Positions 23,501-37,100 of a stretch of 64,000 bases of DNA are shown here, piece after piece. Origin of the DNA: Antennarius striatus (taxonomy: Eukaryota; Chordata; Actinopteri; Lophiiformes; Antennariidae); NCBI RefSeq assembly GCF_040054535.1, contig NC_090797.1, positions 3,717,501 through 3,781,500 of the forward strand, given 5' to 3'. The translations under genes were made by a program, and so were the position numbers. Each line of letters starts with the position of its first letter. The first letter of the stretch is position 1. Under the pieces are notes generated by a model that was not told where the DNA came from, did not search any database, and worked only from the letters and a program-made list of their open reading frames with translations.

Positions 23501-26500
23501 GACACTAAAGGTGGGAGGGGATGAAGGGGAAACTGATGGAGGAAACAAAGACCAACTTTTAAATAACGTCTATGGTTTTAAACAGCTGACAAACACTGAC
23601 AGTTAACGCTGAAAGAGGCAACGCTGGTCACAGACGTTTGGATTCAAAAATATTGGAATGCAGTGGTCACATTATGTAATTTTCAGTCCCCAAATTGGCA
23701 GAAGTATTATCAATAAAGGCAAATATAAGTTAATTTACCTTGTTTTAGTTCACTTATTGGTTTTGAATTGATTTGCCATGTTTTCCAGCGGACCCCACGC
23801 TGCATTCACCCAGGCGTCCAACATGAAACCAGAGTTGCCTGCTCTTTACTGGAGTCTCACCAGCATCTCGGCAGACCAACTGTTACATCCAGCTGTGAGC
23901 CTTTTGCAACAGCAGAGCTCAAAAACATGTACTGCAGACTGCATAGTGTAAATCTGACCCTTCCTCACTTTGAAGTGTGTGTGATAAGAGTACTAACCTG
24001 TTCGCAAACATTTAATGTGGGCTAGCAAAACAGAAAATACAGCATGAAACCAGCAGCAGATTCACGGTCATATCAAACATGCAGATGAGATCAACAAAAA
24101 AAGAACAAAAAAAAGAGATGAGAATGTAAAGTTGCATGAATTATTGGTGAGGAAGGGTTCACGCATAAAGGTTAAGCAGACAAAAAAAATGAAGGCTGTG
24201 AGAGAACATGAAATAATTCTATCAAGTCAAAAGGGAGTAGTTTCATCTAGGCATGGCAACATTTTTGTTCTATCAACAGAAAGTAAATCTTTAAGGTTTA
24301 TGTGTTTTGACTTTGGGGAGGAATGTGCAAGGCTGGGCGAAGGTCGACGGGAAGTTTACCTTCATCGGGATGTTTGTTATGGTGGTGGAGGCCAAGTCAA
24401 AGTGCTGCTGGACCAGAATGTTGAGTTTGGAGGCCAGGTGTCGGCCGGCGCGGACGCTGTGAACCTCGCTGGTGAGCAGAGGGAAGATCTGAGGCAAGAG
24501 AGGAAGATGCTGTGTTGGCTAGTAGATGCTAACTCTCCAAGTTTTCACGCAACTCCGTGATCTGTATTGTTTCTTTCACTCAGTCTCTGCATATCTGTGT
24601 GATTCTCGGTTGCACTCACCTCCTTTTTAGGTCGGTCTGACACCAGGGTGTCCTCCCCCTGAGGATAGATGTGAACTAAAACCAGGTCACACTGCTGGAT
24701 GGCCATCAGCCTAAAGCACCAACAATGAGTTAGAGCCAAGGAAAATAAACCTTGGACACATTTATTGATAAGAAAAGACGAACTGCTGCAAGAACACGGT
24801 AATGTTTTACCATTTCTCTCATGCACGGAGAGATTAGTACTGTATTTCAGCTACACTGAGATTGAATAATTTTAACAAGTGAGTGACACAGTGGTTCACA
24901 TATCTGATGCTGACCTGTCTGAGCCTGCGGCCAGCTTGTTTTGTTCCAGGATGGCTTCGTGGATGCAGTCTTCCAACATGCGTACATGAGTATCACTAAA
25001 ACAAAACAAGAACAGCACCAAGTTAGCACAGCCTGAAAAAATACAGAACATATCAACAGATGAGCGACACATAAGAGGATGAATGAAGGCTGTAATCAGT
25101 TGTCTAAAATCCGTCATTTAATTCTAGATTTGATCAGTTTTTGCTCAGTTCTTCAGATTTAATCATTATTAAACTGACTTTCACTGAATTGACTGTCCAT
25201 TTAAAAGCTAGCGTTAATCTTCCACCAGTGTTCACCTTTTAGCATTGGTTAGGCAGATAATGCGGCCCCTATTGGCTACTCTGTCGGCTGTATCCATCAG
25301 AGCAGTGCGCCTCTCGTGCTGCAACTCTGTGATCTTGCATAACGACTCCACCGCAGTGACCAGTCCATGCAGGATGCTGCAGCACTCGGGGTCCTCCGTC
25401 GGGTTGGGTGGTCCAACGGCTGCCAGAGCTGACATAAGCTGCCAGAGAAGGGGAGAACTTTCTCAGTGTAGCACCTTCTTCATAAAACGGCATTAAAGTC
25501 ACACTTGTTTTTGTGGGTTCACGTTTCTGTAAAGTGGATTACCTCGTGAGTGCTCTGCTCTTCCCGCCTCCAGCTGTTCAAGATGTGGAACTCTGAATCG
25601 CTAACAATGTAATTAACCTGTCACGAAACAAGATGGCAGACAAAATGCTATGATCAAATCTTTACAAGCAAATGTTCTTCGGAAACTTCAAAAGTCTTTG
25701 TCATCAATGTTTAGATTTCACACTTGAGTGAGAACAGAAGTGGACAGACAGCTCAAGATTGTTTAATCCTAAAATAAAGAAATTACAGAAGCAAAAGAAA
25801 AGGAGGCTAACCAGTTTGTCCCTTGGATAAATATCGTAGAGGATTCGGCAGTACTCCATGGAGCACTCCACAGCGCAGGTCCACAAGGACTTGGAAATGG
25901 GGGCCAAAGGAATAACCCCTTGTGCTCGACTTTTGGTCAGCACGTCACACTCCACCTGCTGACGACTTGACTCTGCCATGTAGGGACAGTGGTCGACCAC
26001 AAAGACCGTCTTGTGAGACGCTGAGAACATCTTTGTTTTGAAAATCTGCAGTATGCACGGATCTGCAAGAGTAACAGGAAAATACACCAGTGTTAAGCTC
26101 TGAACAGATTCGTTCTGCATATTCCAGTACGTCTAATGCAAGTTGGAACATTTTACATTTTGTTTTGCAAGTGATAATACAGTGGAGTGTAAATTTAGCT
26201 CAGTATATCTTTTAAAATTGAAGATTAAAATGTATTTGAATAAAACATACATATTCATACAATATATGACGATGTACGTTTGTATATACAAACATATGAC
26301 ATCATCAAGGTTTACGAAAATATACAGACCTACATGGCATAATAATTAAACCTACATAAAGCATGACATTAAAGAAGATCTTCAAAAATGGAGATCCTAA
26401 TTTCTAGCATGCTAACGTAGCGCTGCCCCCCACAGGACCAGCACTCAGACCATAGCTTTAGCCTTCAAGCTAACACTGGCCCGAATAATTTGGCCGATTC

Positions 26501-26534
26501 ACGTTTATTACCAGAAACATTAACACTTACCCAT
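20530..26534 (-). CDS. ints13: Integrator complex subunit 13 (asunder)
   Basis: Nuclear subunit of the Integrator complex, which processes snRNA 3' ends and terminates paused transcripts; asunder was also linked to dynein and mitosis. Exons (minus): 26030-25812, 25617-25543, 25438-25236, 24995-24915, 24710-24620, 24488-24360, 23057-22973, 22825-22733, 22213-22124, 22001-21823, 21733-21569, 21448-21294, 21202-20972, 20887-20757, 20672-20530; all phases agree, 689 residues from ATG 26030 against about 706 in human. Landmarks: [93 protein letters not shown], a basic nuclear signal (RKKRGRKRE) and the C-terminal [20 protein letters not shown] segment that docks on the cleavage module. An upstream 5' exon carries ATGG at 26534-26531 before a GTAAGT donor; spliced to the acceptor at 26062 it adds 12 residues in frame ([12 protein letters not shown]), giving 701. 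The true start is undecided. Confidence 0.97.
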
Positions 26535-27453
26535 TGTGACATCTGAGTGATATTACACAGGATGCTCCCTGTTCAAAGTTAAATCACCTATAAATGACAA
26601 GCACCTCCTTGTTTTTACATGTAGCGCAGACAATACGTATACCCGGTCAAAGCTAGCATGTTTGTTATTGGCGGAAATGCCAGCGTCCAACAATGTTCCG
26701 TCATCTTTTTCCTTCCGCTAGTTTGTTTTCCGCACTAATAGGTTCCTACCACCAGTTGTAATGTAATGTTGTTGTTGTTTTTTTTGAAACACTAAACATA
26801 TGACTGTACATTTTTAGTTTAATAATCAACAATTTATTTTGCCTAATAAACAGCGACTTGTTTAAATCTAACTATGCCAACCTCATTTAGTCGGCCTGTG
26901 ATGACGGGAGTTTTGCCTAAGGCGAAGCTTTAACAGTTAGAAATGACCCAGTCCGTTAAGTTTATTCATTTTTGCTGCTTTGTGATGGAATTCTTTTATG
27001 TAGGGGAAAAAAAACATTAAGCCATTTTTCAAGAGTTGTTCCCAAATGAACATCTTAACACTTCCACCGGATTTAGACTTTTTTTTTCCTCTCCATTTGA
27101 AAGGAATGTTTGGCATTCCCGCACACTCCCACGTGAGATCCTATAATTAGGAAACCCCGAGGAAAAAAAACACACGCACATAGTTTTGATGAAACCATAT
27201 CGTAACTTGATCTTTCAAACCGAACTGTTCAGACACCCTCCTTCTCCTCCGCCTCCGACCCCACCCGCTTGATTTCCATTCTCCCTCAAGTCGGTGCTTG
27301 ACTCCGACTTCAAGAGTCAATGTTGTGAAATAAGGCAAGAATGCGCCACGGACGGGACTGCGCGTCAAATCCACGCTCATGACAACCCCACTGCGGGGTG
27401 ACTTTGTCCACTTGTTTATTCCGGTGATGTGATTGGAACACAAGAGCAGATAC
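26535..27453. promoter_or_regulatory. divergent promoter region between ints13 and ano6
   Basis: ints13 (minus) and ano6 (plus) are head to head with roughly 0.9 kb between first coding bases. A reverse ETS-type word (CTTCCGC at about 26712) lies near the likely ints13 start. No TATA box could be assigned. The part from 27230 to 27450 is GC-richer and probably holds the ano6 5' UTR. No separate gene is seen. Confidence 0.5.
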
Positions 27454-27552
27454 ATGAACGGTAATAACAACATCTGCGAGATGGAGTCCATGACTGAGAC
27501 GGAGGAGATGGAGGGCGACATGGAAATGGGAATGATCGACGAGGAAGTTGGT

Positions 27553-27631
<79 letters not shown>

Positions 27632-30600
27632 CAATGTTGCGTTGGATCTGCGTGTTGCGTTGTTGTTTGCATTGTGCGTGTTGCGCGTCTTCCCCCGTGA
27701 CTTCATTAAGGTTTACTCCCAACCTCAGGTTTTTACCCACTGTTTCCTAACTCCAGATTAAGTTGTCCTTGTTTTGCTTTATTTTTTAATCATATTTAAA
27801 CTTTTCTTTACATATAATAATAATAATTATAAACTATATTACAATTTAAATGTTTTTTTTTTAATTCTCTGCAACTTCAAATACGAAAGAATAACATTTA
27901 AAATGCGTCTTTAACAGATGTGTTTTCAATTTAACTGCTCATCAAAGTCCAGTCTTAATTTTCAGTTTTGGTTGAGATGGCTTACATTAAATTTCTGCTT
28001 CAAAGATGATGCATCAGCACAAAAAAAAAAGAATAAAAACGAATTCCGATAATGTTTTTAATTTAACCCTGGCCTGGAGTACATCTTCTGGCTTTTGAGC
28101 AACACTTTAAGTATTTATTTTTTATTATTGTTTCTTTGTTGAATGCAACTCTTGTTTTTCTAATGGAGCCTTTTTGTTCTGGTTTTACCTAGAAAGAGAT
28201 TCACGTATAAAAAAGTTCACGTTCCTCCTACAGACCACAAACCCAACATTGCTGTATGGCCCAAAACAACCAATCTGTGCCTGTAATCATTATTGACCTG
28301 GATTCTGTAGCAGACCTAGTTTTAACAGTTTTACCACCAGTTGGGGTGTGGTACACACACCTTTTTTTTTGGTACAACATAAAAATCTGACAATATATTT
28401 ATCTAATCTAATGCTTAATGAATGAATGAATAATGGTGTAGAACACCAGAAACCTGCAGCGGTAATACTTTATTATGGTGTCTCTCTTGATGTATGGGAA
28501 AGACTTCCACATCCGTAGACGTCTGTGTTTAATCCATAATGACACACTGTCTGGATTTGGATACATATGTTTATTGACAGACGATCATTAGAGTCCTTTG
28601 GGTTAACTTTATTCACTCTGAGTGATATCGTACGAGAAAGGAAAGAAGTGGAAATGACTTGTGATTTTCACGCTCAATCACAACATGCCTGCTAGAGTGC
28701 ACTCTATTTAATGGTCGCTATGGTTTTGTTATTAATTATTAAGGCCCTCACTTTGTTGTAGATTTTGATGCCAGGATTACTACAAAAGAAGCACAGAAAG
28801 TTGTGTCTGATACCTTTAGAGAGTGTTTCTTTTTCCTCAGTGATCTCTATGAGGTCACAGGAAGTCCAAATCTTGTTTTGTATTCAAATTTTTGATCTGA
28901 ACCAGGATCTTAGCGCTGATTATGTTCCTGTGAAAGATCTTAATCTGACACAGCACCAAAGAAAATACCCCTTTCTTTAAAAAAATGAAATTACTTCCTG
29001 TTTGCTGCAGGGACCTGGCAGCAGCATCTCTTGGCCCTCAGTCAGATAAAATCATCTATCTTCATGGTACACATCATTTGAATCCAGTTTGACACGGATA
29101 TTTCTGTCAAAGAACTATGTTGAGTTTTTTTTTTTTTGGTCTATTTGTTCTGCTGGATTTATTTTCCTTGTTGTCATGGAGGATGTTCTCCAGAGAGGAA
29201 ATAAGCAGTGAGTGGATGGGCTGTGGCGAGAAAAGGGCACAGATTCAGCGTGCTTTTCTCAAGAATCACTTGACAAAAAGTAGGTTATTTTATTGTTATT
29301 TTATTTCACACACCAAAGATGTGACCTGCCATCTACAGCTAAACCCTTAAAGTAAGACGAGACCTTCTTAAAGCTCAGAATATCGGACGAGTTGAGGACT
29401 CGGCAAAAGGAAAATCTGAGGGGAAGAGCAGTAATTCCCCGGTTTAGCTCCCCAGGGTGTTGCTGGTCCTTCTCAACACAACATCTGCCTTCAATTAGTT
29501 CTCATTTGCTTTGCTTTATGCGGACATCTGTTTGGAAACAGAACCAAAAAAAACAAAACAGACATTTATGATTGAAATATGAAGTATCTTTTAAAAAAAT
29601 AAGTAAAATACAATCATGAGGAATCTGAGCTAATAGATCGAACAGTGGTGCAACAAAACAGGGAAGTTTTGGAGAATAGTTTTTGTAATATGATGACCAC
29701 TGGTTCTGTTTCTGGTCCAGTGAACAACGCTGAAGTAGATCATGTATTTAATCCTGGTCATTTTATGGCTTGGAGACAAAAAACAATCGAAAAGCAAAAC
29801 ATCAAAAGATTCCTAAATCTGACATCGCCAAAGACATCGCCAACTGGGAATGTCTTTGGCGATGTCATTGGTAATGTAATTAGTGATGTAATTGGTGATA
29901 TCGTTGACAGTGTCATTGCTGATGTCAATATAGAAATCTAAAAAATGATCTAACGTGAAAATGCTTTAACATTTAAGAACCAATAAATGATCACAAATTA
30001 ACACTAAAAAAAGGCCTTGAACAATACATTTCCATTGTTTTTTCATCGTATGACATTTTTGAATCATCATTTTGTGTCCATTGTGTTTCATGCAGTTTAC
30101 CCGGAGGAGTTTCTACCCACGTACCACAGCATTAAAGAAGGAGCCACAGTGGCCAAAGCTCTACTGGTGAGTGGACTTGGTCCTGTTGACGTGGGTTTTG
30201 CAGCGTAATTCATGTGTCGACTGATGGCTTGTTTTAAAGTAGTTTTCTATGCTCTCAGGTGCAGAGAGACAAATTCCTTGTGTCTTTCAAATACTGTGAA
30301 CCTCCGTTTATTCACTATTTTAATCCAATATATTAAAATTAAGATCTGTTTTTAGCAAAAACAGCAAACAGAAACCAGTTCCTCTTTGGATCTGTGGTTT
30401 TTAATGCAAAGCTTGCAATTTTTTATTCTGATGCTCAGAAGTCTTTTAAAATTAACATTACCATCTATGTGCAAAGAGGACTTTCTACAAACCCGAGCAC
30501 TGAGAAATCAACATTTCCCTTTTTCTCAAACTGAATCATCTAACAAAAGGCAAACTTTGATGGTCAGCAGAATCGTTGGGTGACTGTCACACATTTGTAA

Positions 30601-31146
30601 GTTTCATAAATACCTTGTGGTGTTTGATTACGTGGAGAGAACGAGAGCGAGACGTGAAGGGAGGGTGTCACAACGTTTGTTGACTCTTCCCACATCGCCC
30701 GTTAAAGAGTCTGGTGAAGGTCAGTCTCCGCTCAGAGCGTCTGTCCACAGGAAGCCTCTCTCCTCTCTGGGCAAACATGTACGACATCATGGAAGAAGAG
30801 GTGTACGAGTTCCAGGAGGCGGATTTGTCTGACGAGCCTTGTTTCTGCCCTCAGGCAGAGTTTAACGACAAACCGGACTCACTGTTCTTCAACGACGGCG
30901 TGAGGAGGATCGACTTCATCCTGGTCTACGAGGATGAGGACAAGAAGGAGTTCGAGAAGAGGCACACCTTCCAGCGGCGCAAGGTAGGCATCAGCTGTGC
31001 TGTTATTTATCAGGTCGTATAAATCTGATTTTGTAGAAAGTATTGCCAAAGAGAATAATGTAAAAATAAGTACTGACTCATCGACCCACTGAAAAAAGCA
31101 TCTGTTATGTTCCCGTTTTTATTGAGTTTTGTCCTTATTAGATTGC

Positions 31147-31187
<41 letters not shown>

Positions 31188-34100
31188 GGAGGTTGTTGTA
31201 TTTGCAATTGCAGTTTCTGTCAATGCAAGATTTGACCAATAAAGGTCAATCAATGTTTCATTAATGTCTATGAAACAAATAAACGGTGTTGCTGAGTGAA
31301 TTTGAGCCAAAATTTATGTTTCATTAAACGGACCAATCATATTGACTCGGGCCTGTTTGTAAAGGGAGTTTTTTTTCTTTAGACTCGATGGCTGGAAATG
31401 AGTTGTTTGCCTGTGGTCTGAGGAGTAATGCTTTACCCCGTGATTATCCAGGAAAGGGAACACCTTAAACATGCATTGTTCTTCCTTTCTTCTGTACTCA
31501 TTCATTCAATACTTCTTATGTTCAGGAAAGACTTGAAGCTATTTTTTCCCTGGAGGGGGAGGTGAAGAGTCTTGCTGGAAAGCTTGCCAAGACATTTCAA
31601 ATCAAACCAGCCTGGTGATATTTCTCCTTATCTAAACATGATCGTCGAGCCAGAAACTTGAACTCCTCATGTAACAAAGCGACTAACCTTACTCACTCCT
31701 TCAAATTTGGTAGAACTTCCTGTTAGTTGACCAATCTAAATTGCAGGGATTTGTTCGGGGATTGCACAAATTAAAACCCCCCGTCCTCAGACATGAACGG
31801 ACAAAACAAGGCGTGTTGTTTGTGACGACGCCTTTCGCAACGTGAAATATGCAACATCACGCTTGGAACCACTTCAGATCCACAGACATGAGACTGTAAT
31901 TAAAACCCACATGTTATTTTGAAATGCAGGCTGCGTCACATGGAGGCTAAAACTGTGCATTAGTAATCAATTGAGGATAAAAGAGCCAAAGATGGAAGGG
32001 TTGGACAAACTTGAAGTTTGTTGTGTTTGGGCAGAGGTGAGAGGAGGTCGTGTGAAGTGCACGCTTAGAAGTGGATCAGCCAGTTTTACTCAGTTCCAGG
32101 GGAAAACACCAGCTGGTGGAGCTCTTCACCACTGTATCCGGGGCGCTGCCCCTGATAGAACCATCCCAAACTAAGCGAGCTTAATCCAGTTAGCGGCGTC
32201 TGCGCCGTCTCCACCGGACACTCCCCGCACTCTGTTGATCCAAACTTCCATCAAACACGGGTTGCAAAACTTTGTTTTTTTTCCTGCCTCGTCTCTGAAT
32301 CCTGGAAGGGCGTGGCACACTTCAGACGCTGTTTGCTATTTGCTATTTGCTAACATGAAGTGACACTGAATTGACTTTTAAATATTTAATCATCTTGACT
32401 GAAATTCTCACACACACACACACTGTATTTCCTGATTCATGTCAGCATGGTGTAGCAAATACAAACTGCAGATGGGTTTGACTGTTTGCTTTGCCAACAG
32501 TCCCACAAAGACACCCTTAGAATGTCACATTCAAATTTAAATTTATATTTTTTCTTTTGTTGATGGTCACGAATAATCACAGAATTGATTCGAAATGTTA
32601 AAATCAGCTGAAACAGAAATATTTAACGTGACATTCCACTTTTTTTTTTTTTTTTTTGGTTTTTGGGAAAGCCACCGTTTTGTCATGAACCTGCCCCAAC
32701 TTGCTTGCTATTTATATAATGTACATAATGTCTGTTGTTGAACTGGAACATTTCCAGACACCATAGATGACACTTTTTAATTAAGTCATGCATAAATCAT
32801 CCGTACATCATCCAGTACAGAAATGAAAAACTTGTTCTTCGTCACAGAGACGGCGAGAGTATTTTGAGGCCAGCCTGATGAAGATGGGGATGGAGCTGGA
32901 GGCAACGCAGTCGGTAAGTGGACCGCATGCCGTTTGGAAGCTTCCACCTCATTCATCGATTTAAATCAATCCTGTCTTTGTCTTCTGCAGGTCATCGATG
33001 ACCAAGTGATGTTCGTCAAAGTCCACATGCCGTGGGACGTCCTGTGCACCTACGCCGAGGTCCTTCACATCAAGCTGCCCATCCAGCCCAACGACCTGTC
33101 CGCCCAGACCTCCCCATGGCGCTTCTTCTCCTTCATCACCAAGTATTTCTACCCCAGCGAGGACGTGATCACGGAGGAGGCCGAGTTCTTCACCGCTCCC
33201 TTTGAGAAAGACCGTCTGGAGTACTTCCACATCCGGGACAGAGACGTCTTCTTCACGCCATCCATGAGGAGCAGGATGGTGAGTTTTTAGCTTTGTTGTT
33301 CATTCGGTGGAGGAAGTTGTGCAGACGTCTAACATAAACCTCAAAACCACTTCTGGTTTCAGGCTTTTTACATCCTGAGTCGTGCCCCGTATGAAATACG
33401 AGGCAGCAGAAAGAAATTTGGCATCACCAAACTGTTGGACGGTGGAGTGTACAAAGCTGCTTACCCCCTGCATGATGTAAGAAAAGTCATTTATCTTTAC
33501 GAAAATTGTTTTATTTATTTTATTATAGGACTGAAAACATACTTAAAAGGTCCTTCATTTCTCTGTTGGCGTTTTCAGTGCAGGTTCAACATCAAGTCCA
33601 AAGACGATGGCTGCCCCAACGACAGATTTAAGCTCTACGAGGAATGGGCTCACCCCAAAAGCTTCTACAAGATGCAACCCCTCGACCTCATCAGGTGAAC
33701 ACAATCTACGATCACACGATCAACTTACGATACTAGAACTGCTTCTCCGTGACCGAAAACTCTTTCGCCCTCTTGTTGAACTGCAAGACGTTTCTTTTTT
33801 TTGGTTCCATTCTTGTTGTTGATTCTTTTCTTTTTTTTCTCCACAGGAAGTATTATGGGGAGAAGATTGGCATCTACTTTGCCTGGTTGGGTTTCTACAC
33901 TGTAATGCTCGCTCTGGCTGCTGTTGTGGGTCTGGGTTGTTTCATTTATGGGTACAAGACTCAGGAAACCAGCACCTGGAGGTACGTTTTCCATCTGGCC
34001 AAGAGATTTTTAAAGGATGATCCTGGAGATTCATTGATGTGACTGGAGGAAAACATCAGTATTGACCCTGTTGTGTGGTTCTTCATTTTAAATTCTGTTG

Positions 34101-37100
34101 TTTTTCATTGCAGCAAAGAGGTGTGTGACCCTGAAATCGGAGGGAAGATTGTGATGTGTCCACAGTGTGACAGGGAATGCAAATACTGGAAATTAAACAG
34201 CACCTGCGAGGCTTCAAAAGTGAGTTCCACCGCCGAAATATTTTCAAATCTATACATTTTTCATTTTATACTCCCAATAATGTTATTTAATATCTCAGTC
34301 CGTCTGTCAAGAAGTTTACCATCCTGACACGTTTGTCTGAGAAACACTTTCGCTTGTAGATCTGAACTTTCAAAGTGAGACTTCTTGAAGAAGAAGTTAA
34401 GATACTCCAATTTTTATACCGTACGAAGAGTCAAATTGATGTTCGTGAATCATTTCACGTTAATTACAGAGAAAATATTTGCATTTCAACTCGGTTCTTG
34501 CAGCAGCAACATCATGCAGTACAGTTTTAGGATTTCCATATTCAAATCTGCGTTTCCTCTTTTATCTGCAGCGAGACAACAACAGTTGTGTCTCCGAACA
34601 GATTTATATATAAATAGAATAAAGTTTAACCTCCTTATTTGTCTTGTTTCCCATCTCTCTAGAAACTCTGTATATTTGATAACTTTGGAACTCTTGTGTT
34701 TGCAGTTTTCATGTCCATATGGGGTATGTTTCACATAATTCTCACCACAATTTATACATTGTCTACACTCACACATCGTATCCTGACTTATATTTACAAC
34801 ATGCACATTTAGAAATGTTTGTATTCATGTGTAGGTGATGTTTTTTTTCCTCTTTTTCATTTCCTTGTGCAGTAACTTTGTTTCTGGAGTTCTGGAAGCG
34901 CTACCAGGCGGAGCTGGAATACCAGTGGGACACTGTGGAGTTTTTAGAGCAGGAACAGCCGCCCCGTCCAGAATATGAAGCCAAGTGCATCTATGAGAGG
35001 AAAAACCCCGTCACGGGGGTAAAATATGCTCAGATTTTCTTTTCCTGCTCGTCATATTCAGAAAAAAAAAGAAGCCAAAATGTTGTTGTGAAAGTTTATG
35101 ATTTCATTGAATTGTTTCTGATTTAGGTGAAGGAAAAAGTGCCTTATACAGCCTGTGGACGGTGCATTCGGGTGTCAATAGGAATTGGAACAGTCTTATT
35201 TTGGGTAACATAAATAGATTCCATTTTTCCTGCTAGCATCTTTTTTTTTCCTTAGTCTACAACTCATTAACACTTTCCTTTGTTTTTTGTCTATACAAAC
35301 ATAAAATGCTAAAAAATTCAAATCCAACAATCATCTTAAGTTAGAATTTGCGTCGGTTTCTAACTGAATTCCGTCCTTTAAAGGTCCTGCTGATCCTGGC
35401 GTCCATCGTGGCCATCACCGTCTACCGCCTGGCCGCCTTCTTTGCCTTCTCCGCCAGACTCAGAGCTCAGGACCTGAAGGAGCTGGAGCCTCTGAAGGAG
35501 TACGTCACCCCTCAGATGGCCACTTCCGTCACCGCCTCCCTCATCAGCTTCGTTGTCATCATGATCCTCAACACGCTGTACGAGCGAGTCGCCATCTGGA
35601 TCACTGACTTCGGTGAGTTCTGCGCTGTGCTTCATCCTGCTGTTGACGTTTCATGTGTTGTAATCGATTACCCTCTCTGTCCTGTCGGATACCAGAACTT
35701 CCACGGACCAAGACGGACTACGAGAACAGTTTGACCCTGAAGATGTTCCTCTTTCAGTTTGTCAACTATTACTCCTCCTGCTTCTACATCGCCTTCGCCA
35801 AAGGGAAGGCGGTCGGCTTTCCCGGAGACCCGGTTTACCTGCTGGGGAAGTACCGGAACGAGGAGGTACGGGTTGTCCGTGTAGCTCTCACATCCGACTT
35901 ACTCGCTTCCTCTTCATGACTCGTGTCCTGCGTCTATCCTTCAGTGCGACCCCGGCGGTTGTCTGATCGAGCTGACGACTCAGCTCTCAATCATCATGGG
36001 CGGCAAAGCCATCTGGAACAACATCCAAGAGGTTTTACTCCCGTAAGAAACCGACAAAAACATTTTTTTACTGCTTTAGTCGCTAATCCTCCATCAGCTC
36101 TTGCTTGTCGTGGACCAGTGTTACTGTGTGTGACCTTTTCCACGTCTCCACAGGTGGTTGAAAAATGTGATTTTCCGCCACTGCAAACGTGCGCATTCAG
36201 AGAAGGTGATTCCTCGCTGGGAGCAGGACTACCAGCTCCAGCCGTTCTCGAAATTAGGACTGTTCTATGAATATCTCGAAATGGGTAAGAAAGTTCAAGA
36301 AACGATAAATCCACATCGATTTTGCTGTTTTCACGCGTGAACTTTTCCTCTTTTGACAGTCATCCAGTTTGGCTTCGTGACCCTCTTCGTGGCCTCCTTC
36401 CCTCTGGCTCCCATCCTGGCTCTGGTCAACAACCTGTTTGAGATTCGGGTTGACGCCTGGAAAATCACCACTCAGTTCCGTCGCGTGGTGCCGGAGAAAG
36501 CTCAGGACATCGGAGCCTGGCAGCCCATTCTTCAGGGCATCGCTATCCTGGCCGTGGCGACAAACGTGAGCTGCCGTTAACGCGGGGTTATCGGATCGGT
36601 CGCCGTGCAGAACTAAAGTTCGCTGGTGTCCTCTTACCAACAGGCCATGATCATCGCGTTCACCTCGGACATGATTCCCCGGCTGGTCTACTACTGGTCG
36701 TTCTCCGTCTACCCGTATGGAGAGAACTCAGATCACACCATGGAGGGTTACATCAACACCTCGCTGTCTATATTCAACATCGAAGACTTCTCCAACTTCA
36801 GCAGGCCCCTGGGAGTCGTTCCCAACATCACCACCTGCAGGTATGATACCCCGCCCGTCTGGGTTCCTGCCATATTCAATGATTTACGTCAGGGCCACAT
36901 CAGCATAACGGCTGTCCTCAAAGGGCCAGATGTAACTAATAAGAGTGTAAGTGTAAGAACACTTTTGACCTTTTTACTTTCAGACACTCTGACCTTTCAT
37001 GCTCTCGCAGGCCACATAAAATGATGTGGCGGGCCACATTTGGTCCCCGGGCCTTGAGTTTGACACGTGTGATTTACATCTCCGTCTTTTCATGATTCCA

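Noticed and set aside
24132-24560. Plus ORF of 142 codons inside ints13
   Set aside because: Antisense shadow covering an ints13 exon and intron; the minus frame matches the family exactly.
27147-27740. Minus-strand ORF of 197 codons with a Ser-Leu repeat
   Set aside because: Produced by the GA microsatellite read on the other strand.
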